DNA of 64,000 nucleotides from Hormiphora californensis (Eukaryota > Ctenophora > Tentaculata > Cydippida > Pleurobrachiidae): positions 2,812,391 through 2,876,390 of the forward strand of contig CM035362.1 of the NCBI GenBank assembly GCA_020137815.1. Reading direction: 5' to 3'. Under the pieces are notes generated by a model that did not search any database, was not told the DNA's origin, and saw nothing but the letters and a program-made list of their open reading frames with translations. Made by a program: the position numbers and the translations under genes. Each line of letters begins with the position of its first letter. Position 1 is the stretch's first letter. Shown here in pieces: positions 1-12,803 of this stretch.

Positions 1-460
1 CAGAACAATTCTTCATCAAATTCTACTCACACACACACACACACACACACAAACTGATCATTGTGGAGAGTCAGTACAATACCCACACTCGAACAATACA
101 CTGTATAGCTTTACCACTAACATATATATAATATCTTCCTTATTATATCTTTCTATCTATTTTCTCTTTCTCTATCTGATATCTCTCTCTTCCTCTCTCT
201 CTCTCTCTCTCTTTCTCTCGTTTCTATCTATCCCCACACTTTTCTATCTCTCCATCTCTTTTCTAAATAATGTCCTTATTTCTACATTATTTTTCAACTT
301 TCTATAAACACTATCACCAAGCTTGATACACAGCCCTTTTGAGGTTGGCTACGTGGTAAGTTGACACTTCAAATCCTACTATTAGTAAACAAACACTCTC
401 ACACTCACACTCTTTCAACCTTCACTCCCGTCTCACTGACCCGTCTCACTACCATTTTAC

Positions 461-569
461 CAGGAACCGACCCTCACAAGTAAACAACCAATCAGAACTC
501 GTTATTTAGGTCACGTGACTGGTTATCGGCCAATCAGGGACCAGTATTTCCTGATTCGGTTGGTTTCTG
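461..569 (-). mobile_element. hAT-like MITE (CACGTGAC family), copy 1
   Basis: The element is the reverse complement of a sequence found about eight times in the window. It begins CAGGAACCGACC and ends in a degraded complement of that end. It contains the conserved inner core TAGGTCACGTGACTGGTTAT. The 8 bp CATTTTAC occurs directly before (453-460) and directly after (570-577), which reads as a target-site duplication. An 8 bp duplication with CAG-starting inverted ends fits the hAT superfamily. No coding capacity. Confidence 0.8.
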
Positions 570-794
570 CATTTTACCCTAGCGAGTATATAATATATTA
601 TGCCAAAAACTAACAGAAATTAGTTGGCTGGAAAGGTGACCACGTTTGTTGTCAAACTGACACCTTTGCCCGGGTTATATCAGATCACTATCTTTCCCTC
701 CGCGGCTGGTCACCTTTGCGCTTACCAGCGCAGTTATAATATAATATAATATAATATGCCTCCCTCTCAATGGTTGGGCCAACACAGAAATCTT

Positions 795-875
795 GGTAAC
801 GGAATTACCCCTACATTGCGGGCTAAAACGTGCCTTACTATCGCAATGCCCTTACAGAGGGGTAATTTCGTTACC
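795..875. repeat. Short hairpin repeat
   Basis: GGTAACGGAATTACCCCT at the left end is mirrored by AGGGGTAATTTCGTTACC at the right end, with an inner ATTGCG/CGCAAT pair. Related ends (GGTAACTTCGTTACC) occur at about 32876 and 33907, and a similar AGGGGGAATTTCATTACC at about 5870. This looks like a small palindromic MITE family. No target duplication was identified. Confidence 0.5.
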
Positions 876-1115
876 AAACAGAAATCGCAGTTTAGCTTCG
901 AGTGGTTGTGGGTCAAATAGACGACATATGTTTATGCCGTACAGATAGGATGTACAGAGATTTGACAGTGTGCCACGCCCTCATGCCATGTGTAGATATA
1001 TTGTGTGTCACAGCTGGTTGCACTTTTCGTCATAAGACTGACCCCCACACAGTACACACACCCAAATCGGATTCTCCATCTCTCTCTCTCTATCCATCTC
1101 TCTTCCTCTCTATCC

Positions 1116-1205
<90 letters not shown>

Positions 1206-1236
1206 ATCCCTCTCTCTAACCATACCCCCCCTACAG

Positions 1237-2968
<1,732 letters not shown>

Positions 2969-3920
2969 TGATATGACGTCATAATCTATCGAACATTGTG
3001 TATCGCGTCCTTGTGTGTAATCTCTATTACTACAACTACTTCAGAGGGTTTTTGTCCTGTATGTTTGTGTGTGTGTGTAACGCGTGTTATACTGTACTGT
3101 ATGTGTGAATTCCCACCGCTCATTCCTCTTAGTATCTCTCTTTCTCTTCCTCTCTCTCTATCTTTTATCTCTCTATCTGTCTTCCCTAGCCCTCTATCTC
3201 TCTCCGTTTTCCCTCTTTTTCTCCCCTTAATTTCCACCGTTGAAGAGGCAAGAAGTGAGAGATTGTTGAGTGTGTGTGAGTGTTGTAGCAGTTCAACTTT
3301 ATTTCCTGTTTCCAGGGGGCCGAGAGAGAGGGAGAGAGCCCTGAAATGTTGTAGAACAGGATGATGTTTCGTAACCCGATCCTGAGCGCGACCGCCCAAT
3401 AGCTCAATTGTAGATCACTTGACGCGGGGTTTGTTACACGCGCGCGCACTTCGGAGGGGGTGTGTCATGTCTCTCTTCAAATCCTATTGCCGTGTGTGTT
3501 CGGCGGGGGTGTGTCATGTCTCTCTTCAAATCCAATTGTGCCGTGTGTGTTCGGCGGGTGATTGTCTTTTTGTGGTCATATTTTGAGGAAGTTAAAACAA
3601 TATTTTTCATTTTAAAATCGGGAAAAAGGTATATATACACAGGTGGAGTTGTTGAGAAAGAGATGTTTTACTTATTATGGTACACTTTGTTGACAACAAA
3701 GTACACACCCGATGATTGATTACTTTTACACTTCACTCAAAAAATTCTGAGTTTCTGTTTGTTTTTCAAAGGTATAATTATACAAAATCTGGGCACTTTA
3801 AAATCTTTCTCTCTCATAAAAGTCTGTGTGGATGAGGCTTGTCCTACTTTCCTGAAAGCAGTATATAAATGTAAGAATTCTCACTCTCGATCTCTCTCTC
3901 TCACTCTCTCTCTCTCTCTG

Positions 3921-4003
<83 letters not shown>

Positions 4004-4443
4004 TTTTTAGGAATGCGATGTTGCTGGAAGGCCAGAAGGGTGCGTCATCAGAGCTTTTCGAGTTTACCTAGTTCTACATAAAATGCTCATACTAAAAGAG
4101 GGTTCATTTAATCTACACACACACATAAAAACTTCTGTCAATATACTACCGTGGGGTGTGGGCCATGGGGAGATATAATGTGCTGAAAGAAAGCTAATTC
4201 TGTACTGAGAGAGAGATGCAGTACGAGAGAGATGAGTGGTAAAAAATGCTGTCAGAGCATTGGCCTGACCCTATTCTCATTTCTCTCAAGCGAGAACTGT
4301 GGTCAGAGCATTGGCCTGACAGAAAAAATGCAAGCTGCTATTTGGGCAAAAATATGTTTGGCCGACTCTGTATATCATTAACACAAATATATATTTTTAC
4401 ACTACGCTTCACAAGACCTGCTATAACACTTATTATAATTAGT
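2969..4443. other. 3' flank of kinase and convergent intergenic region
   Basis: No gene recognised. The first few hundred bases are probably kinase 3' UTR. A direct duplication of about 50 bases (GTGTGTCATGTCTCTCTTCA twice, about 3459-3557) is followed by unique AT-rich sequence, a long TC microsatellite (about 3888-4000), and short repeats carrying GTCAGAGCATTGGCCTGAC (about 4250 and 4301). The end abuts the stop codon of the convergent IQCG gene at 4444. Confidence 0.55.
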
Positions 4444-7400
4444 CTATTTGCCCTTTTTTCCTTTCTTTCCTTTTTTCCCTTTCTTACCCTTGCCCTTCTT
4501 TCCCTTCTTTTTGGCGTAGGGTCCGAGACCCTTCCTCACCATCACCCCCTTCCACCAAGCCTGTATCTGTGGGAAAGTAGTATTAGGGAAATGCAGTGTA
4601 AACTGTGACTTGCTGCCTGGCGGCGCCGACCCGATCTGGGAATCAAAACGGGGTCTGGCGTAGCTAGACATGTGTCTTGGGGCTTTTTTCAAGATTATCA
4701 TGTGGCTTATGGGCTGACTATACAATTAAAGTTGTCCGGTAGTTCACGTTTCAGATGGGAAACACGAGGATTAGCTGGATTTAGTTTTTACCTTGGTGGC
4801 AGATTTAATTTCCAACTGTGCCTTTTCCGCCGCCTTCTGGGCCCGTTCCTTTTGGGCCCTGTCCTCTGTCACGACCTCGTCATACTCTTGGAACTAGAGA
4901 ATAGTGTGTGTGGTAAAATCTAGCGACTGGTCGACCATTGTATCCAGATTCCTAATGCGTTGTCATTATTTGAGACAGCAAAACTTGTCAGAGCATTGGC
5001 CTAACCGGCGAATATTCATTTCTGAGAGGCAAAGATAGTCGGGCCAATACTCTGACCGCGGTTATTTGAAAGAAATGACAATAGGGGCGGGCCAATGCTC
5101 TGACAGGGCAGAAAATCAGGTACAGTCGAACCCCGATTTAGGGACACCCTCGGGGGAAAGGCTCTTGTCCACTAAATCGGGGTGTCCACTAAATCGGGGT
5201 CAAATAAGGTTAATTTCCTATATCGGGGGAAAAAAATCCTGTCCCTAAATCGGGGTGACACTAAATCGGGGGCCCCTAAATCGGGGTCCGACTGTATTTA
5301 TTCACTGCTGGATTTGGTTACGAAGTCACCCCTATTATTGCATATAGGGGTGACAATACCGCCTACCTAAAAATGAAAATTTACAGGACCTTCTCATGAA
5401 AAGTTATCGAAAACTTGTCTAAAACCTATCTAAAACGTATGGTACTAGTTTGTATAGTAACCAGGACCTGAATTCTACAGAAAGTAACGACCGGTAGCGA
5501 TTCCACCACATGTTTAACAACAGAGGTGTGTCGCAGAACTCCTTATATGGGCATAAAATTCCAATCTTGTGGAATTTATTCTGACTCGACTATAGCTTAG
5601 TTATCAATGAATCCACCTCTAATACCTTTAGAATGGCATTTTGCACATTTCTGAAGCTTTTTGTAGCCAAATTCCAGCATCTTCATAGTTTTCCAAAAAC
5701 AAAAACAGTGTTAATGGCCAAAATATCGAAAAATTCCGGTATGTAAAGGTAGCTCAGACAATTTCCTCGGTATGTTCAAAAAATTAGAACTTTCTGTTTT
5801 GTAGTTTGGACACAGGAATTTTTTTCCCGCCGTACAAGCGATATTATTACCCCTCCGTGAGCTAGCGCAGAGGGGGAATTTCATTACCAACTGCTGGATC
5901 AAGTCTGTGTGTAATGTGTACGGTACGCCGCGCGCGGCCATAGCAACAGCGCGCTTGACTGTAGAAAATCTTGATTCGGCGTTAGCGCCCGCACCATATC
6001 TCATTGAAATCAGCTCAAGACAATTCACAATTCAATTATCCGCCGTTAGTACTGAAAATAAGTAAACTAACCTTAAGAGTAAGTTCTTGTAGTTTTAATA
6101 AAATATTAGCTTTCGTCCCCTTTAGTGTGCTTAACTCCTCCGACTTCTGGTCCACCTCCTTCTCGTACCTTATTGGCGAAATTAGGAAATTTAGAGCGAT
6201 ATTCCACAGAATTTACAACTATTATTTTCTCTTACTACTTATTTGAACCGGTACCCCGGCTTTCATAAAAAATTATTCTCTCAGTATTGTGAAACTAACT
6301 TGTCCATCCAATATTCGACTTTCTCCTGCAGCTGATCGTGATGTTTCTTAACCCACATCTCCGTCTCCTTAGAATTGGGGAGAGAGAGTTATTGGATAGT
6401 TAGTTTCAAAAAACGTTATTGGGACAGTCCACGTCTGAGTGAGATAATCTCACTCAGACGTCACAGAATTTCTCCCAAGTGGTACAATCTTTTTACAAAA
6501 ATAGTGTTGCTACATAAACTGGAGATGCTCTAGTTTATGCAGCGAAAGATTTTTGTAAAAAGATTGTACCACTATCGCTGGAGTGTAATTTCGTGATTTT
6601 TACCTTATTCACTTTGGTCTCTTCCTCCATTTGTATTTGAAGGTTTTCAAGTTCAGCTTGAAGATCGGCTTCTGTCATGTTGCATTTCTTATTCTTCATG
6701 ACCTTCTGAACCTGATAAGGAGAACAGGGTATCAGTACCAGGCTAAAACGTGCAGAATAGTTGTCTCACAAAAGGCTGTCCTTTCTGAACCGACAACAAA
6801 ATAGAAGGTAGGAACCCGTAATGTGACCCCGCTGATTCTCACCCAGAAATTTGCTATTCAGCGAGTCACTCACGCTGCCGCTTGTAGTCGCATTACCGTA
6901 ATGGAATTAGAGTACAAGCGACCGGGTCAGCTACAATTATGACTCCTACCTGACATTCTTTCTCAATATATTTTCTCTCCATTGTGGTTTTAGCTCGAGT
7001 CTCCTGGAGCTGATCTTTCAGGTGAGCTATCATTTCGTTTCGGCTCTGCATCTCGACCTGGTGTGGGACCAATGTAACAGTCGGATCCCAGCTTTAACGG
7101 CCCCCGATTTAACAGCACCCCGATTTAACGGCAGGATATTCTTACCCCGATATAGGAAATTAACAGTATTTAACGGATACCCCGATTTAACGGACAAAAC
7201 CCTTTCCCCCGAGAGTGCTGTTAGTTGTTATCAGTGGTTACCACTGTGTTATTCTTTCTTCAATAGTGAGATGAAATAATGCAAGATGAAATAATGCAAG
7301 ATGGAATGTAAGAATCGACCGACGAGTAGTAGATAATGTTACTTTTTAAGGCAGATACCAACTAGCACTAAAGATTTCAAATATTTTGTTGAGTACATAA

Positions 7401-10400
7401 ATATTTGAGATACAACATTATATGGGTACGGCTTGTAGTGAGCTATAATGATCTAATCGGCATGGTTCTTAAATACTCTACTACTCAACAAAAACTGCCA
7501 TTTCTCTCAACATGAAAAACATTTTCTTCCTTTTGGTGATATTTGTCCTCCTTGCCAGGCCTACAAGCGGCGCCAGTCGTCGTCGTCGTCGTCGTCGAGC
7601 GGTTAACGGCGGCTGGGGCGGTTGGGGAAGTTGGGGATCTTGTGCCTGTGACCACAAATTCGGAACGGGAACATGGCGGAAATCTAGGTCCTGTAACAAT
7701 CCGCACCCCGCATATGGAGGTGCTGATTGTCCAGGACTGAATACTGTCAGTGGGTCATGTGATGGGCAATGTTGTCTGACAATTGACGGAGCGTGGAGCG
7801 ATTGGAGAGCTTGGGGTTCGTGTTCGTGCACATACACCACTGGAACAGGTGAATTTGATGTTTGTAGTACAATCGGACCCCAATTTAGTGGCCCCCGATA
7901 CGATTGTCAATGCTTTGATCGGTGCTCCCCATAAATTTTGAGAGAAAAAGATATTTTGAAATTTTGTTACTTCCTCACCCGCTTAGGGTGCCCCGATTCG
8001 GCATGGTATCACGTATCGGTTCGTTTCGAACCCGCTAATTAGCGACAGGACATCCAGTAAGCTGCACCGATTCGAAACACACATCGGACGGTTTAACTTA
8101 GAGAATTTTTCACAATTTTTTAATTTTTTAGTTTTCTTTTTCTAATCAGAAATGATCATGTCATCAATACATGGATATTGCATATAACAGTTAGTGGTGT
8201 CTTTAGTCTTAGCATTTTGGGAATAAAATAGGTTTTTATGGGCAAAATATGGCTCAACCCGATTTAGTGGCACCCCGATTTAGTGGCAGGATTTTCCCCC
8301 GACCCCCGAGGATGCCACTAAATCGGGTTCCGACTGTAGTATAATTTTCAGATATTTTCTTTCGAAATTCCTATTCCTTTGTTTTGATAAACAGAGTCAT
8401 GATAGCCATAATCCATTCCAATGTTCCATCTACCTCCCCCACATCAAATTAGCTCCAAATTCCTCTAAACTACTCTAAAACCCCAGGATCCAAGTCCCGG
8501 GTTCGTAGTTGCACGAGCCCAGCCCCAGACTGCGGTGGTAGAGCCTGTACAGGACAACACGTCAACTACGGGAACTGTGACGATCAATGTTGCCAGACTG
8601 TCCACGGAGGATGGACTGACTGGAACGCCTGGCATTGTGTATGCAACCACGCTGACGGCACGGGAGTTAGGACGAAATCTCGGGAGTGTAAGAACCCAAC
8701 ACCTTACTGCTATGGACGCGGGTGTGATGGGCCCAGCTCAATGTCGGGTGTCAAGTGCGATGAGAATTGTTGTGTGAGTATACCGGGTGCGTGGGCGGCT
8801 TGGAGTGAGTTTGGGGCGTGTGTGTGCAACCATGATGTGGGAACGGGGCAGCGGACTCGGAAGAGGACGTGCACAAATCCAGCGCCATCGTGTTTTGGGG
8901 CAGCGTGCTTCGGGGATAGTGATGAAAAGATTGGGTGCGATGATCAATGTTGCATGACCATAGATGGACTTTGGAGCCAGTGGGGAGAATGGAGCGAGTG
9001 TACCTGTAACCATGGTAACGGAACAGGAATACAGGAACGGATACGGGCGTGCAATTCCCCCGAACCGTCCTGTTATGGGGCGATGTGTACGGGAACGTAC
9101 CGAGAGGAGAAGTCCTGTGATGACGATTGTTGCAAGACGGTTCACGGTGGGTGGACAGAGTGGAGCGATTGGCTTGATTGTAAGTGTGACCACGATATTG
9201 GACAGGGGTACCGTATTCGGGATCGGAATTGTACGGATCCAACCCCAACGTGTTACGGTGAGCTGTGCGATGGTGCTGGGGTAGAAGCAAAGTCCTGTCA
9301 CGATGAGTGCTGTACTACCCTTCACGGGAGGTGGTTACCGTGGAGTGATTGGAGTGAGTGTCAATGTTTCCAAAATGAAGCCGCCATGGTGATATCGGGT
9401 GAATCAAGTCGGGTTCGTGAGTGCACGGAACCGTACTGCTACGGGGATACCTGTGTGGGGGAGGAGGGCCAAACGCGGAACTGCACCACAACATGCACAC
9501 AATGTGACGCGGGAGAGTTTTACAACCAAACTCTGGGCGAGTGTGTCATGTGCCCCGTTGGGACGTACGGCGAGTACTCCGGGGCAATTGAGTGTTTGGA
9601 GTGTGAACGGGAGATGACCTCAGATCTGGGTAGTCAGGAATGCTTTTACGATGAACCATGTTACGAGGAAGGACGAGATGTGGGGGAGGAGGAGGGGGTA
9701 GTCTTGTATGGAGTGACACTCCCCTCAGAGTGTTTGGACGAGTGTTACTCGAGTAACTGCACCCGAGTGGTGTTAACTGACACCACATGTCACCTCTACA
9801 ACTCGACTGACACCCCAACCCGAGTGAGCGAGAATCCGTTCTCACTGCACATTAGTTTAGATTGTCTTGAGGGCTGCGTGGAAGAGGATCAGGTATATGA
9901 TGGAGAGAGAGGGCTGTGTGTGGTGTGCACACCGGATATGCCGTGTTACCCCACCATTCCTCCGCCACAACCAAAAAGTGCTGAAGATGATGGTGATGAG
10001 GGTGATATTGAGGGATTTGGGGAGGATACCCCGGCAGCCTGTGAAAGAGGTGTCACCATACCGGGTATCGGGTGTGTTCCCAATGGTATACTTGGTGTTA
10101 TCGTCGGGATCGCGGTTGGGGTGGCAGTTAGTGCGGCACTCTGGTATAGAAGGGCACGCAGAGCCCCACCTCCTACACAGCAACAAGAGGAGATCCCGCC
10201 AGTGGTTATACCACCAATACCTATGTCTGGGGTGATCACTAACCGTCTCTATGGCAACGGGTGCAGTGATCAGGAGATGTTGGTGAGTGAGGGGGAGGAA
10301 GATGATGAGGGGCAATATGTGGAATATCTAGGAGTAGAAGCCGGACGAGGTGTCGGAGGAAGAGGGGCTGGAGTTGGAGTTGGAGGAAGAGGGGCTGGAG

Positions 10401-12130
10401 ATAGAATGGGTGATGAAGAAGGTGATGAAGAAGGGGAAGGAGAGGAGGAATACTACAATAGTCTTGGAGGGGAGAGGAGGGAGTTGAGTGCCGAGGAGAG
10501 GTATATCAGTAAGCTAAAGGGAGAGGAGGAGGATGAAAAGAAGGGATGTGATGATAATGTATACAACTAATGGGAACCACATGTAATGGTAATGTGTACA
10601 ACTAATGGGTACCACATGTGATGGTAATGGTACCCGTGGACTCCAAATAAGACGATAGTCTGGCTAACAAACTCAAGTGACCTTCAATCTGATAACTGAT
10701 TTGAATAACTTTAGAATTTGATGTGACCATGATATTTTGATATTATTACCTCTTTCGATCTCTTGAGCTCAAGCAACTGGCGTTGCAAACTTCTCACGTT
10801 CTTCCTGGCATCTTCCTCCCTGTTTGAAGAGTTTGGGAATAAATATACAAGACAATCTTTGCTAAATAAGCTGCTATTATAGACAATGATCGGTAACAAA
10901 ATTCATCTGTGTATGAATACATTTTCATGTTAGATTTGTTAATTTTTTTGTTTCAATCTTTTCACCTGAGAATGGTTTCCTGAAGTTTGTTTTTCTTTTC
11001 TCTCTCCTCAACAGTAGCCCTGATGAGACCCTCAAATGAACCTTCTTGAGAGACCTCCTCGAGACACTCACTAGCAAGTAGCTGAAGGTACTCTCTGTGA
11101 AGGGATAGTTCGGTATGTGCAAATATTACATTGTATTTACACATGATGATCAGTAGTAAGATGTTACATTGTTACATGATCTTGAGGGTTGGTATGTTAT
11201 AGTTTCCCTTAAAGTTACATCACATTTGCGAACATCCGAAAAGTTGACAGAAAATGTAACTCACAAACCTGTCTTGTTGAAGCTTTATGAGGTTCTCGGT
11301 GGCAAGGGGGTTCAGTTTGACGTTTCGAACGAGTGCCTGGGCGCTACTCTTCATATTCTGTTTGACATTAGCTAGCTCATTACTGGGACGGTCTGATGTA
11401 ACCAATTCCTCATACCTGAACATTGTGTAATTGGAATGCTATTTTGTCGGCAGAAGTGCCCGCGAATGAACAAAGGAACATTCATGAGATGAGACATGGG
11501 GATATACTTTCCATAAATATGGAGACAAACACAAGAGCTGTAGACACAGACTACAGTTGTTACAGATGTATATGTCACACACGTACCTTCCTTCTAGTTG
11601 TTTCTGGCTGTTCAGCAATTTTGCAATCTCGTTCAATGAACCCTGGAGGGGGGTTTGTAAGCTTCCAACAGCGGGGATCAGAGGGGTTGGCGGCACCGAA
11701 CATTTCGTCAGTGCCACTACTAACAATCCCAATGTTACCCACACAATCCCAATGATACCCAAACAATTTGGTAACAATTTGGTAACCACCGCCTTACATG
11801 TATAACCTGACCATGACCGAATTGGTTAGGGTCGCATTGACCATCACGCGTACCACCCAGCTGTGCAGCAGGAACCGACAGAATCAGGAAATACTGGTCC
11901 CTGATTGGCTGATAACCAGTCACGTGACCTAAATATCGAGTTCTGATTGGTTGTTTACTTGTTTCGGTCGGTTCCTGCTGTGCAACACTCACCGATGAGA
12001 TAGTATTTTCAGGTACGGTAATGATGCTCCCCAGCACAGCCAACTGATCAACACAGTCCTCAAGGACGGCTGCCACGTGCTCCGCGTCCAGGGCACATAG
12101 CTCAAGGGGTGAGTCTGATACTAGTAACAT
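4444..12130 (-). CDS. IQCG: IQCG/DRC9, dynein regulatory complex subunit 9
   Basis: IQCG (DRC9) is a coiled-coil, calmodulin-binding subunit of the nexin-dynein regulatory complex of motile cilia. Eleven exons join with correct phases (minus strand): 12130-11993, 11642-11587, 11415-11269, 11094-10966, 10819-10750, 7057-6950, 6711-6604, 6367-6300, 6168-6072, 4893-4792 and 4566-4444, giving about 381 residues (human 443). Recognisable family stretches are AAVLEDCVDQLAVLGSI near the start, REEDARKNVRSLQRQLLELK, IAHLKDQLQETRAKT, YEKEVDQKSEELSTLK and FQEYDEVVTEDRAQKERAQ. The IQ motif IQAWWKGVMVRKGLGPY precedes a Lys/Gly tail (KKGKKGKG), as in the human protein. The start ATG at 12130-12128 follows an AG and may sit just after a 5' UTR intron. 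Intron 5 (7058-10749) contains the whole TSP1-repeat gene on the opposite strand. Confidence 0.9.
4985..5107. repeat. Inverted-repeat element with GTCAGAGCATTGGCC ends
   Basis: TTGTCAGAGCATTGGCCTAA at the left is mirrored by GGGCCAATGCTCTGACAGG at the right, and an inner copy GGGCCAATACTCTGAC lies at about 5040. The same motif is present twice near 4250 and 4301. It sits in the IQCG intron between exons 6072-6168 and 4792-4893. Confidence 0.5.
5123..5294 (+). mobile_element. pogo-like MITE, copy 1
   Basis: The ends are CAGTCGAACCCCGATTTAGG and the complementary CCTAAATCGGGGTCCGACTG. TA is present on both sides (5121-5122 and 5295-5296). Several internal sub-repeats of CTAAATCGGGG make the element a multi-armed hairpin of 172 bp. 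TA duplication and CAGTCGAACC-type ends fit the pogo/Tigger branch of Tc1-mariner. It lies in an IQCG intron. Confidence 0.75.
6431..6575. repeat. Two adjacent hairpins in an IQCG intron
   Basis: The first hairpin pairs ACGTCTGAGTGAGAT with ATCTCACTCAGACGT (6431-6462). The second pairs AGTGGTACAATCTTTTTACA with TGTAAAAAGATTGTACCACT (about 6478-6575), with a loop of about 55 bases. Neither overlaps an exon. Confidence 0.55.
7075..7216 (+). mobile_element. pogo-like MITE, degraded copy
   Basis: Begins TAACAGTCGGATCCCAG and carries repeated CCCCGATTTAACGG units and the typical ACCCTTTCCCCCGAG. The right end is degraded. It lies in IQCG intron 5, about 20 bases upstream of the acceptor of exon 7057-6950. 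Confidence 0.6.
7512..10570 (+). CDS. Seven-TSP1-repeat single-pass membrane protein, nested in IQCG intron 5
   Basis: Two exons, 7512-7848 and 8487-10570, join in phase inside TSP1 repeat 2 and encode about 806 residues. The order is: signal peptide (about 1-21), a run of seven Arg (23-29) that could be a furin-type site, then seven tandem TSP1-like repeats (about 31-448). Each repeat has a W-x-x-W core, a CxC, a GTG and a closing CDxxCC. After them come a Cys-rich segment resembling the ephrin-receptor-like/GCC2-GCC3 fold (CMCPVGTYGEYSGAIEC), a PAN/apple-like Cys module (about 497-575), a transmembrane helix (about 646-666, VIVGIAVGVAVSAALW) and an acidic, Gly/Arg-rich tail of about 140 residues with several Tyr. 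The role is unknown; adhesion, matrix or immune recognition is plausible. The gene lies wholly within one intron of IQCG, antisense to it. Intron 1 carries pogo-MITE fragments. I know no named orthologue. Confidence 0.85.
8256..8336 (+). mobile_element. pogo-like MITE fragment in TSP1-gene intron
   Basis: Contains CCCGATTTAGTGGCACCCCG and ends with CTAAATCGGGTTCCGACTGT followed by TA. A second fragment (about 7868-7898) lies just after the exon 1 donor. Together they suggest an element disrupted by later changes inside the intron. Confidence 0.55.
11869..11977 (+). mobile_element. hAT-like MITE, copy 3, beside IQCG exon 1 donor
   Basis: Full-length copy with ends CAGGAACCGACAGAATCAGG and CGGTCGGTTCCTG. 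It is flanked by CTGTGCAG (11861-11868) and CTGTGCAA (11978-11985), an 8 bp duplication with one mismatch. The duplication ends only 5 bases from the GT of the IQCG exon 1 donor (11992-11991 on the minus strand). Confidence 0.8.
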
Positions 12131-12803
12131 CTCTAAAGTGAGGTACAGAGTGAAGATATATATATTGTTGCGGCTGAGGGAGGTGGGTTTTAACTGGGTG
12201 TTGAAGATGTACTTTCCAATGATGAATGAGGGGTAGGGGGAATTGGGAGGATGGGGCCGGGGGTAAGTCAAACATGATGAAATCACGTAGAATATTTTTG
12301 ATTTCAGGGGCCTAAAATAAAAAACATCTACATATATTTGTAAAATATTTATCAATTAAGATGATGTTGAACCAGCAACTATTATGTTATCATCATATAT
12401 TTAAGTTGTCACCCCCCTTTTCGTGCACAGAATGTTTTTGCGTGTCACATCACATGTTAACGTGTGGTGTGCACGTCAAAATTGATAAATTTCACATGCG
12501 TGGTCATTTTGGGGTGACAACTTCAAAAAATCCGACTTTATAAACATTCTAGATCACGTTGTGTTGCTAATACTTTATTATAGCCTTACAATAAAAATAT
12601 GTTCATTTTCAGTATGGCGCAAATAAAAACAGTTCCTCATGCATGATCATGTATACAAAATATAACATCTATTGTATGTATTCATAATTTAATGAATTAT
12701 AATTTTCTAGTTTTTATGTCAAAAAACAGATTTTCTATCTTACAAATCCCGAGTGATTTTCGCTTCGGATAATATATTTTGTAGTCAATGGTAATGAAAT
12801 TTC
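12131..12803. other. IQCG 5' flank
   Basis: No gene seen. AT-rich sequence probably including IQCG 5' UTR or promoter, with the MITE at 12402-12540. It ends at the stop/donor of the orphan minus-strand exon 12804-13032. Confidence 0.45.
12402..12540. mobile_element. MITE with GAAGTTGTCACC ends, copy 1
   Basis: The right end GGGGTGACAACTTCAAAAAA then TCCGACTTTA matches the element at 58266-58420 almost base for base; the left end begins within the repeat (TTAAGTTGTCACC), so it is slightly truncated. The interior (GCGTGTCACATCACATGTTA and following) is also shared. Confidence 0.7.

Larger units (their letters stand above)
1..1236. other. Upstream intron of the GCKIII kinase, repeat-rich
   Basis: No coding exon is recognisable here. 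The first kinase exon in the window begins at 1237 inside the HRDIKAAN motif, so the N-terminal half of the kinase lies outside the window and this stretch is read as intron. It holds a CA microsatellite (about 29-50), TC-rich tracts (about 130-240), a hAT-like MITE (461-569), a hairpin repeat (795-875) and a TC microsatellite (about 1078-1216) that leads directly into the acceptor at 1236. Confidence 0.6.

Noticed and set aside
1005-1219. Ser/Leu-rich open frames over TC/GA tracts (also near 2210-2290, 3888-4000, 16150, 17230-17750, 26000-26310, 30840, 36384, 53260, 54010)
   Set aside because: They follow from dinucleotide microsatellites, which are open in several frames on both strands. 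No codon structure beyond the repeat.
3370-3425. tRNA-like stretch (CCAATAGCTCAATTGTAGATCA)
   Set aside because: It resembles a D-arm only. The acceptor, anticodon and T arms do not pair in a 70-90 base window.
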